64,000 bases of DNA from contig NC_069661.1 in assembly GCF_027244095.1 (NCBI RefSeq), positions 12,286,001 through 12,350,000 of the forward strand, given 5' to 3'. Source of the DNA: Hemicordylus capensis. Taxonomy: Eukaryota; Chordata; Lepidosauria; Squamata; Cordylidae. Each line of letters begins with the position of its first letter. Position 1 is the first letter of the stretch. Below, piece after piece: positions 46,075-58,239 of the stretch. Under the pieces are notes generated by a model that saw nothing but the letters and a program-made list of their open reading frames with translations, ran no database searches and was not told the origin of the DNA. Position numbers and translations under genes: made by a program.

Positions 46075-46294
46075 TAGGAACATAGGAAACTGCCATATAC
46101 TGAGTCAGACCATTGGTCTATCTAGCTCAGTATTGTCTTCACAGACTGACAGTGGCTTCTCCAAGGTTGCAGGCAGGAGTCTCTCTCAGCCCTATCTTGG
46201 AGAAGCCAGAGAGGGAACTTGAAACCTTCTGCTCTTCCCAGAGCAGCTCCATCCCCTGAGGGGAATATGTTGCAGAGCTCACACATAAACTCTC
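46075..46294 (-). mobile_element. 5S-headed SINE lacking its head
   Basis: The body is present from CATAGGAAACTGCC, but the 5S-like promoter half is missing. Confidence 0.78.
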
Positions 46295-46489
46295 TAATGA
46301 ACTTGGGGTATAGTGCAGGATTTTCTTCATCTTTGTCTTGGATTGTCACAACAACCTTGTGAGTTAAGCTGTCTTAGGAAGACTGGCCCAAAGTCACTCA
46401 GTGGTGAGTCAGCATGTAGTGCAATTGGACCCCTGTTGAATCTGGGTGGTTTCCAGAGAGCAAACCTTACAACTCAAAAAGTGGTGTAA

Positions 46490-47215
46490 ACAGCAATGCT
46501 TTGTGTGCCAATTCAAACCGCAGCTGAACTCCATTGTAAGCTACAATGGGGAAATACAGCTCTTTTTCTGCGACACATATGCAACGTTGGGTCTACAGCA
46601 ACAAAAGAAGGCTTCGGAAATGTGAATGGCATCTTGCTTACAGCCCAGGCAGTGCAAAAGCACACTGAAGGGATGTGTTGTGACACTGTGGTAGTGTGCA
46701 ATCTGGAAAGTGCCCTGGTGAGGAATTGCATATATAGTAAACAGACACACAAGAAAAAATTCTTCCACACTCGTATTGACATATACTGAAACAGTTCACC
46801 ACATGTAATACATCTCAAGTGGTATATGCAACAGAGTGTCCTTGTAAATTATTATACATAGGGAAGACTCCTAGAAGCCTTAAATGGACTGGGGAACACA
46901 AATGCAACTTCCAGAATCAATGCATAGGAGAACCATTAGTTGAATACTTTCTAATACCTAACTACAAACATATGGAATTTATCTTTTGAGTAGTAGAGCA
47001 GGTGGAGAATCAGAATGCAGGACTGCTGTTGAGAAAGGAGATGCAGACCATTGCACCGAAGCAGTTAAATGAAGATTTAGACTCTGTCTCCCTTTTCAAA
47101 CAAGATAAGAAACTCCTGATTAGTCACTCATTCAATCAGAGCACTCTGGAACAACACATTAACATGTCTGCTTTAAAACAGGTCTTAGAGGGATGCTTTT
47201 GAGAGAAAGACATAA
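46490..47215 (+). mobile_element. Penelope-like retroelement remnant (GIY-YIG endonuclease)
   Basis: One frame near 46800-46960 reads VVYATECPCKLLYIGKTPRS followed by LKWTGEHKCNF, the GIY-YIG endonuclease signature. A stretch near 47040-47100 reads QLNEDLDSVSLF, like the NEDLDL motif that follows it in this family. Upstream CHTEG-like sequence supports the same domain. The element is broken and old, and its reverse transcriptase part is absent. Confidence 0.75.
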
Positions 47216-47827
47216 ATACTTTTGGTGGTGCAGGGTGATAACTCAAAAACAAATTTGATTAATTTTATCTTCTCAAAGTATGTTCTGTATCTTTTCATTT
47301 TCCCTTCCCTTGATTTTAAGAAAGAGGTTTTTAGTAGGTCTTTTAAGAAGATGTTTTCTGTGCTTGTTAGTTTACTTGTACTAACTACCAAAAACCCAGT
47401 TCAATGACTCGTATCAGATGGTTGTTTTCACTGACATTTTATATAGTTAGTTCTTGAGATCTTTGTATGTCTTTTGCAATACATTGTCTCATGATTGGTT
47501 TTCCTTTTTATTACACTATGTTTATACTTTGATAGTTTAAATTTTTATGCTTGTAATTTGCATATTGTTTTGTAGAATTGTCTCTGAAGAGAAGCATTGC
47601 CTTGAAACACATAAGGCAACACTGAACTAATTTTGACAGTATATGAATAAAAACATATTGAAGAAATCTATCACCACCTGGTAGTTCTTCCCCCCCCCCC
47701 CGACACACACACTTATTTTTGCTTTTGACTTGCTGGTGCTGTGTTCTCCTTTCTTTCTCCCTCTCCTTCTCCCCTTAACCCCTCTTTTGCTTGGAAAGAC
47801 TGGTTCAAAGTAACTCGGTGGACCGGG

Positions 47828-48055
47828 TCTCACGATCAGTGAGACCCGGTTTTAACCTGTGAGCAGGAAGAGCGGGCTAAGCCCGCTCTCCCCGCTCACG
47901 AGCGGGCAGGGAGCCCTGGGCGGCTGGATCGGCCACCCACATGATGGCCGGCCCCGAGACGGAGCTGGTGGGGGGTGGGGGGAGCGGGGGCCGTGTGGCC
48001 TTCACAAGCCCCAGTATGCCCTGCGCGAGTGCTCTCTCTCCCCCCACTTCCCATT
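47828..48055. mobile_element. Fragment of the TGAGG...CTCAC MITE family
   Basis: GCGGGCTAAGCCCGCTCTCC and the GC-rich interior match the elements at 29160 and 56545, but the right end is missing. Confidence 0.6.
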
Positions 48056-48063
48056 GGCTAGAG

Positions 48064-48194
48064 CAGTGGTTCTCAACGTGTGGGTCCCCAGATGTTGCTG
48101 AACTACAACTCCCAGCATCCCTAGCCCCTTTGGCCAGGGATGCTGGGAGTTGTAGTTCAGCAACATCTGGGGACCCACACGTTGAGAACCACTG
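48064..48194. mobile_element. Hairpin MITE, complete
   Basis: CAGTGGTTCTCAACGTGTGG and its inverse CCACACGTTGAGAACCACTG. A perfect 8-bp duplication GGCTAGAG is at 48056-48063 and 48195-48202. The arms are almost identical, so it is young. Confidence 0.93.
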
Positions 48195-48399
48195 GGCTAG
48201 AGGAAAACACGGAGCATGCCAAGTGGACTTGTTTCAAAAGAAAACCAAGAGCAGAGGGTAGTGGCTGCTTCCCTCAATGCTGCGAGTGTACTTTGAAGTG
48301 GCTTTGCTCAACATTTACCCCAAAGCCTGAAGTCAAGTGCAAATAACTCCCAGGTGAACCTGGAGCTCTGTGCTAGTTAGGTCTGCTAGTTCATGGTAA

Positions 48400-50780
48400 G
48401 GGGCTCTTTGCTGCCACTCCTGGTGAGACAGACTTGGCCTCTTTCCTGTTGGTTTAACTCTCTCTTGGTCCATTTGTACATACACATACTTGGTAACTGC
48501 TCTAACCTTAATTGGATTCCCATTTTCTAGTTAAGTGCCTGTGGGTTTGCTGTTGCAGGGATGTGCAACCTCTACTACTGTTGGGTGACTGGATGAGGTG
48601 GGAAGATACACTTGACTGCAAAACCAGCTTCTGTTTCTGCTGGCTAACAGATCAGAAAGGGACTGGCTGGCTCATCTCAATTTGTGAGCATTGGAGCAGA
48701 GCTGAATTCCTCCCCATCTACTCACCCCACCCTTGTAACTTGCAGGCTGCAAAAATGGGGTGGCCATCTTGGGAACTACTGTACCAGGAATGAAAGAGGA
48801 GGCCTTTATGGCTGCCATTACTGTCTTCTGTAAGTTGCTTTGGAATGGTGATGCCATATGATGGCATCGTAGCTCGGGAGTGCTCCTGCGTCCAAAACTC
48901 TCTCTGGTTTCTCCAGTTGAGGCAGTGGCCAGGAGCGCTTTTTATCAGCCTTGGCTGATACATCAGCTACATCCACTTATGGAGGTAAATGACCTTAAAA
49001 CAGTGATGCATATTTATTTTATTATTATCATTTATTTAATTGATATACTGCCAGACTCAAATGGCTCTAGGCAGTTCATAAAAATAAACACACAAAAAAA
49101 CAAAATAAGACAAACTGATAAAACAATGTTAAACCTTCAAAGATTACTAAAAGCTTGGCTAAAAAAAAAGTGTCTTAAAGGCTGGTAAAAATGTTAAACC
49201 CTGATGTCTATTCATATGTTGAATGCAAGTATAAAAGGTGGCAAGAACTTCCCTGAGTCCGCCTGCTGCCCAAATGACAGATTGACCCATTTAGGGGCTC
49301 TCTGTGCACACATGTGCATGTGCAGAGGCCTGAAACGTTAAAAAAAAATTTTTTTTAAGAGATGTAACTTGCCCACAAGCTCTCAAGCGGTGTTTGGGGT
49401 GGCTGGATTTGAAGCCCTTCAGGTCCAGGTGTTGGAAATTCTCTGTGGTGAGATAATCCCTTTCTCATTATAGCAGAGTGCACAGAGGCACAACACAGCA
49501 GTAGTTTAGTTAGGTATGCATGTTTGCTGAGAGTAAAGTAACTTGGAGCCAATTCATAGTTTCAAATCAATATATAAGGCATTTATTAAGGAACTCCATT
49601 CTAGATAGGAAAGTGAGGAGTTAGGATTTCTAATCTATCTATCTAGCTGGATGCAGATGGATTCTGCATCCTCTCTGCACATATGGTGCAGGGAGAGAAG
49701 CTTGCCATGTTGCAAGGTAGGCGGGCAGGTAGGAAGAGAGAGAGGGAGGAAGTTGAATTCCCTAAGAGTAGCAATCTACATTTCAAAGGGATAGCATCAG
49801 AGCAGTGGAGAAGGGATGACCAATGTCTTGACTCTCTAGCCCTCTGACTTATCAGTCTGTCCTCCACTGTCTGAGGCAAAGAGACAGCGCAAAGTCCTTT
49901 AACTTCCAACACCAGGCTCCAAAATTACCTAGGTGTGCCCCTGCTTCTGAGTAGCCTGCCAATAGCTGTAGAAATACTTGGCAGGAGGGCAGAATGCCTG
50001 CTTGCATTCTGTGTTGTCATAGAAGGAAAATCCTTCATAGCTATATCTGCTGCAGCAGATTTCCTGCGTTGAGCAGGGATTGAAGTAAGACTTCCAATGT
50101 TTTCCCCCAATGTTATGGATGTTGGCTACAGAGAAAAATGAGACTTAATTTAAATTTCAGAAGACGAGCGGGCCCCCTTCCTAGAGTAGCTGCAGTCTTT
50201 TGATAGGAAAATGGAAGAGTTGTCTGCTCTCTGGGATCATGAGGAGGCCCTCTTGAATTCATAATTTATTTATTTATCGTATTTTCAATAATTAGCAGTG
50301 ATCAAAACATGTACTCTTATGCTTCTGCTCTTCCTTATTGGGCTCAAGGGTATAAAATGTGGTGCTGTTTTGTGGATGGCCTGGTTATCTTAAAGGGAAA
50401 AAAAATTAATGGCTTTTACTGTTTGGAAGGTTTTTAATATGATTTTTATGGCGTTTTACTGTATTTTAACTCTTGTAAACCAGCTTGAGATGTCTTATGG
50501 GGGGAAATTGAATGAAACAATTGAATAAAATGTTTGAGTACCGCAACAAACAAATGGCTTCCTGATCAGAAGATAGCCTCTACTGCCCTGAAAAGCAAAA
50601 CATCTGTTGCCTGACTGAGACTCCAGGGAGATTTACACACAGGGCTTCTACCCCAAATCTCCTTCAGAAGAGAATATGTGCATTCACACACCAGCCAAAC
50701 TTACCTAAAAGTCCCTTTGAGATTTTTGGACCCACTCCACACACAAACGAGGCTTTGTGATGCGAACTCCAGCTTATCTC
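48400..50780. other. No gene recognised; LINE tails only
   Basis: An antisense LINE tail (about 49015-49200) and a sense one (about 50370-50525) are present. The remainder shows no ferritin exon 2 or other gene. Confidence 0.45.
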
Positions 50781-50783
50781 ATA

Positions 50784-51086
50784 GGAACATAGGAAGCTGC
50801 CATATACTGAGTCAGACCATAGGTCATCTAGCTCAGTATTGTCTTCACAGACTGGCAGTGGCTTCGCCAAGGTTGCAGGGAAGAATCTCTCTCAGCCCTA
50901 TCTTGGAGAAGCCAGGGAGGAAACTTGGAACCTAGATGCTCTTCCGAGAGCGGCTCCATCCCATAAGGGGAATATCTTACAGTGCTCACTCGCACATCAA
51001 GTCTCCCATTCATATGCAACCAGGGCAGACCCTGCTTAGCTAAGGGGACAAGTCGTGCTTGCTAGCACAAGACCAGCTCTCCTCTC
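50784..51086 (-). mobile_element. 5S-headed SINE
   Basis: Near full length, from ATAGGAACATAGGAAGCTGC to AGCTCTCCTCTC. It interrupts an older repeat whose right part (51090-51245) resembles 48285-48355. Confidence 0.85.
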
Positions 51087-51589
51087 GACGTATGTCCGGG
51101 TTTTTAAAATGCTGGTTTTAAGCTACTTTTTCTGAAAATGCTGGAGCAAATGGGAGAAGCACTGACGTAGTTCAAAGTGGCTTCTCCTGAAGCCAAGCGC
51201 AGATAACTCTCAGGCATGTGGCTGTTTCCATATCTGTTAAGGGTGTGACTAAAAAAGGGGCTTTGAGCAAAATTTCCTTCTTAGAGTTTTGTAAGTGTTT
51301 CTGACTAATAGAAGCTCCTCAAAACTGGGGGGAATCAACATCTGTGAACTTGTGCTTTTGATCTGATCTGATCTTTCCACATAATGAACAAGGAAGTTCC
51401 TAATTTGGTGGAACTGCGCTTCAGAATTTCTCTAGAAAAAAAACTAGAGGCTAGACTTCATAATGAGTGGGTTGGCTATTTATGAAATGAGACCCACCAA
51501 ATGTATTGATCTCCCACTTAAAGGAGTGAATTGGCCTTGAATTGTGCCTTGGCTAGACATGAAGTATCTATGTAACACTTCCACAGAAG

Positions 51590-52013
51590 CACGGGCGTAG
51601 CAAGGTTGGAGTGGGCCCAGAGACAAGATTTTAAAATGCCCTCCCCCCACTGAAGCTCAGCTCATGAAGTAAAGAAATCTTAAATGAGGCTGAATAGCGG
51701 TAACAAAAAGCATAGTAAATTATATATAATAACCTATGTGTCACAATAGAACATCATCTTAAATTATTTTTTAAAAGGTTTTGCAAATTGTGGATGATGC
51801 AAGTCATTTAACGGTACTAGAGAAAGACCTGCTGTTCTGGTAGCTCCAGGTCTTAACACTCACATCAGTTTCGGAGGATGAATACAACTGACGGAAGATC
51901 GGGCAGGTGCGCAGCTGGGGGAGTCAATCATGTGGCTTGCCTCTGGAGGGCTCCCCAAGGCAGTGGGCCCCCAGACAACTGTCTCCCCTTGCCCTATTAT
52001 AGTTACGCCCCTG
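51590..52013 (+). mobile_element. hAT-type element at the exon 3 acceptor of pseudogene E
   Basis: Ends CACGGGCGTAGCAAGG and GTTACGCCCCTG. The 8-bp duplication CACAGAAG (51582-51589, 52014-52021) is the splice acceptor plus first codon of exon 3. Confidence 0.9.
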
Positions 52014-52647
52014 CACAGAAGCCAGAGCAGGACAAAGGGGCAGCAGCTTGGACTGCCCTTCTCCTCTGCAACTGGAGAAGAAGGTGAACCAGGCCCTGAT
52101 GGACCTACACAAGCTGGCAACAGACCCTCATGTGAGAAGTAATTGCTAAAACCTAGCATGCTGCCATACTTGGGGCTTTCCTTGTATTAGCAAGGTGAGG
52201 GATCCAAATGCATTGTGTGTGTCCTTTAAATATTTTTATTTCTCGCCTGACCAGTCTGCATGGGGCAACTTCCTCTTAAAGTGAGTATAAGGAAAGATTC
52301 ATTTGAGAAATACCACTGTAATCTCGGGTGACCAGGAAGCTGAAGGGGAGATTGCTCTGAGAATGATGCATGTCCAAACCATTCTGATGTGCAACTGTAC
52401 TACGTTCCCCTTCCGAGGGTAAGTCAACTGAAAAGACTTATGTATACAGCTGTCAAACCAGGGACATGAGTTCTGAATAGCTTCCTGGCTTCAGCAAGCA
52501 CATTAATGCTGTTAATCCATGAACAGAGCTGAAACTTACAGCACCTGCCCATGCTGGCTCACTTCAAAGGTGATTAATGACAGATGCAATGTTCCTCCTT
52601 GTAAATACACAAAGACACCAATTAATGCTAGCGACCCTCTGAAATAG

Positions 52648-52845
<198 letters not shown>

Positions 52846-53226
52846 TGAATGCTACATTGAAACCTTACATACCATGTACCGAGAGGGGAAAATAAACTAT
52901 TGGCATGAATACAAACAGTATGTCCAGTGAAACTTCAGTGGAATTCCTCTATTTGTCCTTGAGCATCTTTCAGGTGGGAAAATGAACATTTAATCTTTAG
53001 AATGGATGCAGCTGGAAACACTCTCTAACCCCTGTAAAGAGGGATCAGACTAACTCATAAAGGCACAGGCTCTCCACCTGCAAGTCGGGGACCTTGGGTC
53101 TCGCGAAGTATGGCTGGGCATGATCAGCACTGCAGTCCAACATCTGGGGACACGGGGCTGAGGACCTTGCTGTCATAACCGAAAACCTCCCTGTTCAGAG
53201 GCAGCACTTGCTTTTTGAGGTGTAAG

Positions 53227-53502
53227 CAGAGGTGTAACTATAATGGGGAAAGGGGAGACAGTTGTCTGGGGGGCCCCCCAGAGGCAAGTCACATGACTGA
53301 CTCCCCCAGCTGCGCACCCGCCCGGGCTTCATTCAGTTGTATTCATCCTCCGAAGTTGATGTGTGTGTTAAGACCTGGAGCTACCAGAACAGCATGTCTT
53401 TCTCTAGTACCATTAAATGACTTGTATAGTCCACAATTTACAAAACCATAAAAAAAATAATTTAGGATGATGTTCTTTTGTGGCACATAGATAGATAGAT
53501 AG

Positions 53503-53533
<31 letters not shown>

Positions 53534-53677
53534 TGTATGTATGTATGTATGTATGTATAAACTTTTACTATGCTTTTTGTTACCACTATTCAGCCTCATT
53601 TAAGAGCTGAGCTTCTTTGAGGAGGGGCCATTTTAAAATCTTGTCTCTGGGCCCACTCCAACCTTGTTACGCCCCTG
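53227..53677 (-). mobile_element. hAT-type element with tetranucleotide repeats
   Basis: Ends CAGAGGTGTAACTATAAT and TTGTTACGCCCCTG. Flanks GGTGTAAG and GGTATAAG differ at one base. It contains (GATA)n then (ATGT)n at about 53487-53557. Confidence 0.85.
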
Positions 53678-53697
53678 GGTATAAGGCAACCCTTCTA

Positions 53698-53986
53698 TGA
53701 ACATAGGAAGCTGCCATATACTGAGTCAGACCCTTGGTCCATCTAGCTCAGTATTTTCTTCACAGACTGGCAGTGGCTTCTCCAAGGTTGCAGGCAGGAA
53801 TCTCTCTCAGCCCTATCTTGGAGATGCCAGGGAGGGAACCTGGAACCTAGATGCTGTTCCCAGATCGGCTCCATCCCCTGAGGGGAATACCTTACAGTGC
53901 TCACACTTTTAGTTTCCCATTCAAATGCAACCAGGGTGGACCCTGCTTAGCTAAGGGGACAAGTCATGCTTGCTACCACAAGACCA
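53698..53986 (-). mobile_element. 5S-headed SINE cutting off the inverted exon 3
   Basis: From TGAACATAGGAAGCTGCC to CTACCACAAGACCAG, where it abuts the ferritin fragment. Confidence 0.85.
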
Positions 53987-54032
53987 GGAGAAGAGCATCC
54001 AGGCTGCTGCCCCACTTGTCCTGCTCTGGCTT
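53986..54032 (-). pseudogene. Inverted fragment of ferritin exon 3 with its acceptor
   Basis: The reverse strand reads CACTTCCACAG then AAGCCAGAGCAGGAC and GCAGCAGCCTGG, the start of exon 3. About 25 bases of intron 2 before it (ATCTATGTAACACTTCCACAG) match the intron before exon 3 of pseudogene E. A 5S-headed SINE cuts it off on the other side. It is a second, inverted piece of an E-like copy. Confidence 0.75.
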
Positions 54033-54289
54033 CTGTGGAAGTGTTACATAGATATGCAATGCTGGATCAAGAGCAATGCAGAATCTGGGTTAGGATTCTT
54101 ACAAGGAATCATGCCAGGATTTCTTAGTGGACTTAGCTGTGCATCATGGGGATGGGATGCTCTTCAGAAATCCTGCCCTGTTAGGTGTTCTTATGCCCAG
54201 AGGGGTCTTCTGTTTACTCTTTGTAGTAAACTTGGTTGGCAACATCAAAACTGGTTTGCCATGACTTGGATTTCCTTTCCCTGCTATCT

Positions 54290-55175
54290 ACTTGCAATTG
54301 GTGCTGAATGCTACTGTCAGACTGGTCTCCGGGACGTCCCTCAGACACCATATTACTCCTGTTTTAAAAGATCTACATTGGCTAACAATAAGTATCTGGG
54401 CAAATTACAAAGTGCTGCTTACTACCTATAAAGCCCCTAATGGCTTGGGCCCACAGTATTTAAGAAAACGCCTTCTTCATTATGAACCCCGCTGCCTATT
54501 AAGATATTCAGGGGGGCTTCATCGGAGGGTGCTTCTAGCTCGTCTGGGGGCGACTCAAAGGCATGCTTTCTCTGTAGTCGCCCCAGGACTGTGGAATGCA
54601 AGTCCTGCTGAGATTGGAGCTGCTCCATCCGTGTTGGCTTTTAGAAAACAACTAAAGTCACATTTCTTCAGCCAAGCTTTTTAGTTAATTGGTATGTTTT
54701 TATGCAAGTTAAATTTTTATTGATTTTGACAATATTCTTATTAACATTCACAACAAATAAACAAATATGGACTTCCCGCTCACACCTCTTCGTGAATCAT
54801 CAACTATAAAATTTACCTTTGCTATAATAATAATTCAAAACATAAATTTAAACCTTACAAACACGATTTTAATCTACCCAACCTGCTATTATTACTAAAT
54901 TTCAAACCCTGCTGTAAAATGCATAGTAGGAAAATAGTTCGTTAGATACAACAAGAATGGTTTCCAATCTTCTTTAAAGCATTCTAAATTTTGATCTCTT
55001 ATCAATACTGTAAGTTTTGCCATCTCCGCATATTCCAAAATTTTTATCAGCCAATGTTGGTATGTTTTTATGGATATTTTAATTTGATTTTTGTATATGT
55101 TTTAACTGTTAAATTCTTGGTTGGTTTTATGCTGTAAACCACCCAGAGACTTCGGGCGGTATACAAGTTTAATAA
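54290..55175 (+). mobile_element. LINE (L2 group) ORF end and tail, interrupted by an L1
   Basis: It reads LRHHITPVLKDLHWLTISIW, TYKAPNGLGPQYLRKRLL and FSVVAPGLWNASPAEIGAAP, the ORF C-terminus, ending KSHFFSQAF-stop. The tail resumes after 55056 and ends AAACCACCCAGAGACTTCGG. Confidence 0.85.
54705..55056 (-). mobile_element. L1-type LINE 3' end
   Basis: The minus strand reads EYAEMAKLTVLIRDQNLECF then KEDWKPFLLYL, the C-terminal end of a reptile L1 ORF2, then a 3' UTR with AATAAAAATT. It is flanked by a 16-bp duplication TTGGTATGTTTTTATG (54689-54704, 55057-55072). Confidence 0.82.
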
Positions 55176-55848
55176 ATACTTGGCTTTCCCAAGTTCAGAT
55201 TCTACTGGTGTCCCTCTGCATGGCACAGACAGAGAGAAGGGAAGTTCACTAGGGTAGGGCTTATCATAGAGTGTGCTAGTGCTTGGTGAAGCCTGCTCTT
55301 TAAGGAACAGGAGCCCGTTCCGTCTTGCCTGTTGAACCTTGGCTGCTGCTAGTCCACACAATCCCTGAAAACATAATGGGGCAATATAGCACTTCCTACA
55401 CACAGGGTTCTTAATGCAGGCCAGCAGCAGGGTTTCACCCAGGAAATAAGAGCAGAGTGTGTGGGGCAGGGTGGTACTTCAGAGACAGGGCACAATTCTC
55501 TTGGAAGACAAAACACGGATGACCCTTTAGCTCTCTAGTGACCAATGCTGTACTGATGGCTAAGATGCAGTCGTGTAATCAACCCTGCAGAAGAAGCTGT
55601 GATCTCCTGAAAAGACCTTAAGTAGGTGGTTCTGTATCCAGCAGGAGCTAGAGACAGCTTGCTCAGCCTGCTATTTAAAGACACAGGACCAGGAAAAGAG
55701 CAAATCTGTATATTTGTCCATCTGTTTTCTTAGCCCTTTAGTGGGTTGATGTTGTTACTTTATTTGAGAACTGCAGGATTAAAGCTGTAGAAGATATCCC
55801 TGACACGGTGATGTATATGATAGGAAAAGCTGCTGTGCACCTGTTACC
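55176..55848. other. No gene recognised
   Basis: Neither exons nor a clear repeat boundary were found. Confidence 0.4.
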
Positions 55849-55849
55849 A

Positions 55850-56480
55850 AGGGCGGATTAAGCCTTTTGCTGCCCGTAGGCACCAAAGATTTGCTGCCCC
55901 CACTGCGGCAGCAGGGGTAGGGGTGGGGGAGAAAGCACCCCCCCTTTTCCACCTTAAAGACCGTCGGTGTGCATGGCAGGATAGAGTCAGTGAAGGCCGC
56001 ACAGTAGCGGCTGCAGGGAGGTGGGGAGAGGGGAAAGCCCCCCTTTTCCTTTAAAATGCCATGCAGGTGACGGGGTGGCAGCAGCTGCAGTAGGGAGGGT
56101 GGTAGTGTGCCAAGGGGAAAGGTCCCCCTTTTAGTAATGCCGCTGTGCAGGCAGTGAGGGAGAGCTCCTTCCAACTCCCCCCTCCCTCCCAAATGACTGC
56201 ACTGCCCATCTGCAGTTCGTTAGGGCCCATAATGCTGACCTTCTCCCACCATGCACAGTGGTGGTTTTTAAGGAGGATAGGGGGAGGGGCTTTCCTCCCA
56301 CACAGCCCCCCCCCACACCCCAAATCTCTGCTGGTATTTTTAAATTCTTACTGTGGCTGAGTGGTGGCTGTGGGAGTGGGAGCAGATCAGTCCTTCTCCC
56401 CTCTCCCCACCTCCCCTGGCAGCAGTGGGGACCGGAGCGATGCTGGGCCTGTCCATTTCGGACCAGTGTCGTTTACGAAC
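55850..56480. mobile_element. GC-rich non-autonomous DNA element (GGGCGGATTAAG end)
   Basis: It begins AAGGGCGGATTAAGCC, a hAT-like end, and continues with proline/glycine-rich open frames on both strands that reflect base composition only. The right end is not resolved. Confidence 0.45.
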
Positions 56481-56544
56481 ATGCAACTGGTGAATCCAAG
56501 GAAAAGACACACTGATCCATTGTGTCTTGACTAGAAATAGACAA

Positions 56545-57010
56545 TGAGGCTATTCTCACGACTGCTAGAAAGAGGGCTAAGGGAGCCCAGCCCACTTTGC
56601 AGCCATCATGGGAACCACCAGCCAACTGCCCGGTGGCTCGCCCGCTAAATTCCCCTTCCCCTAAAATGAGGTTAGAGGAGCGAGTGCCCTGCTAACCCCA
56701 TTATCGTGATCATGAGTTGCCGCAGTGAGTAGATCCCAAACTGGGAGGCTGCAGCAAGCTTCCTGGCATCGGGGGGGTCTCCCCAGAATGCCCCACACAC
56801 TCGTGCAGGGCATCCTGTGACTTCCAGGGGCCAAGCAGCCTCCAATCCCCGCCGCCCCTACCGGCTCCATGACAGAGCCAGTAATTGTGTGGGCAGCCGA
56901 TCTCACCACCCAGGGCGGGCTCCTTGCTCATCTGCAGGGAGAGCGGGTTAAGCCCATTCTCCCTGCAGAAGCCCTGTAGGCTCTCCACACTGCTCATGTG
57001 GAAAGCCTCA
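56545..57010. mobile_element. MITE, sister of the 29160 element
   Basis: Left end TGAGGCTATTCTCACGACTG, right end CTCATGTGGAAAGCCTCA. The interior aligns with 29160-29642. Confidence 0.75.
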
Positions 57011-57159
57011 ACGTCTTGCCCTGAGGCAGCATGCTAACCACATCTTTTTGTTGATAAAGGCGACAATAGGGATGGACAAAGGAGTCCATCCTTGTCCTGT
57101 TCAGCTTTGCTAGGTGTGCTCTTTCAGCACAATAGGTGAATAGGTTTGAGAAACCTAGG

Positions 57160-57660
57160 TGGGGCGAAATGAAATGGGCGCATCAGAACATATCTCATGT
57201 TTTCAGAAGAGACCTTGGGAACATCTAGGAGTATTTTAACAAGCTTGCTTTCCATGCCCTAAGCCAGCCATTAGCACTTTGCTAGAGAAGGAGGTGAGCC
57301 TGTTCCCTCTTATCTATTCCTTCCTGCGAAGGTGATAGGATTGAACTGAACTGATCGTGCTTAATAAACTTGTGTCTACTCCAGCTTCCCCGCCTGAAAG
57401 GCAATCAGGGAGGTGAGCACAGGGATTGTCCTCCTGCAGCCTCGGGTTTAACTTGGACCTAGAGCCACCTTTTGCCAGGTGATATAGTCCATGAGTTAGC
57501 TTATGCAAACCAGATGATGAGCCCACAATCCTGTGAGTTCTGAAAGGCAAAAATGGAAACTACAAACCTGTAGCTCCAAAACAGGTGTAGGGGTGTTCCT
57601 GGGAGCCGCCCAACAAGCTATCTCAGTAACAACCTGTGTTCAACATGTGATTAACTGTAT
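57160..57660. repeat. Dispersed repeat, copy 2 (pair with 33835-34330)
   Basis: Same order of landmarks as copy 1, including CACAATCCTGTGAGTTCTGA and TTCCTGGGAGCC. Confidence 0.55.
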
Positions 57661-58028
57661 TTGTGTACACTATACACTTGTACAAATATTGAACACAATT
57701 TGACCTGGTGCAGAGCATCTGTGCCTCTAGTCCTCCCTGTCTCTCCTACCCCCCTTCAGCCCCAGTCCGTTCTCCCCCTCCCAGTCTGCTTTCCCTTCCC
57801 TCCCCACCCGCTGGCCTGGCTGGAGCCCGGCACTTTTCTTCCCCACCCGCAGGCCTGGCCGATGCTTTCCCTCCCCGGGCGCCTCGGAGCTTTCCCTTGA
57901 GCCCCACAGCCGACGGCAGCATCCCCGTGGCTATCTGGCAGCTGCTCTTGAACTTTCTCAAGAGCTGCCATGCATGGGATTGTTATTAATATTATTATTA
58001 ATATTAATATTAATATTATTATTATTAT

Positions 58029-58239
58029 TACATTTATATCCCACTCTTCCTCCAAGGAGCCCAGAGCGGTGTACTACATACTTGAGTTTCTCTTTCACAA
58101 CAATCCTGTGAAGTAGGTTAGGCTGAGAGTGAAGTGACTGGCCCAGAGTCACCCAGCTAGTTTCATGGCTGAATGGGGATTTGAACTCGGGTCTCCCCGG
58201 TCCTAGTCCAGCACTCTAACCACTATACCACGTTGGCTC
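58029..58239 (-). mobile_element. Sauria-type tRNA SINE with (TTA)/(ATT) tail
   Basis: The SINE is on the minus strand. Its tail is the AT-rich run at about 57980-58030. Confidence 0.88.

Noticed and set aside
55779-56515. Long open frames of 137 and 90 residues as genes
   Set aside because: They lie within a GC-rich sequence that begins with a hAT-like end; frames on both strands reflect composition.
57708-57989. Proline-rich open frames as a gene
   Set aside because: Overlapping open frames on both strands follow from GC-rich composition; no domain, start context or splice sites.
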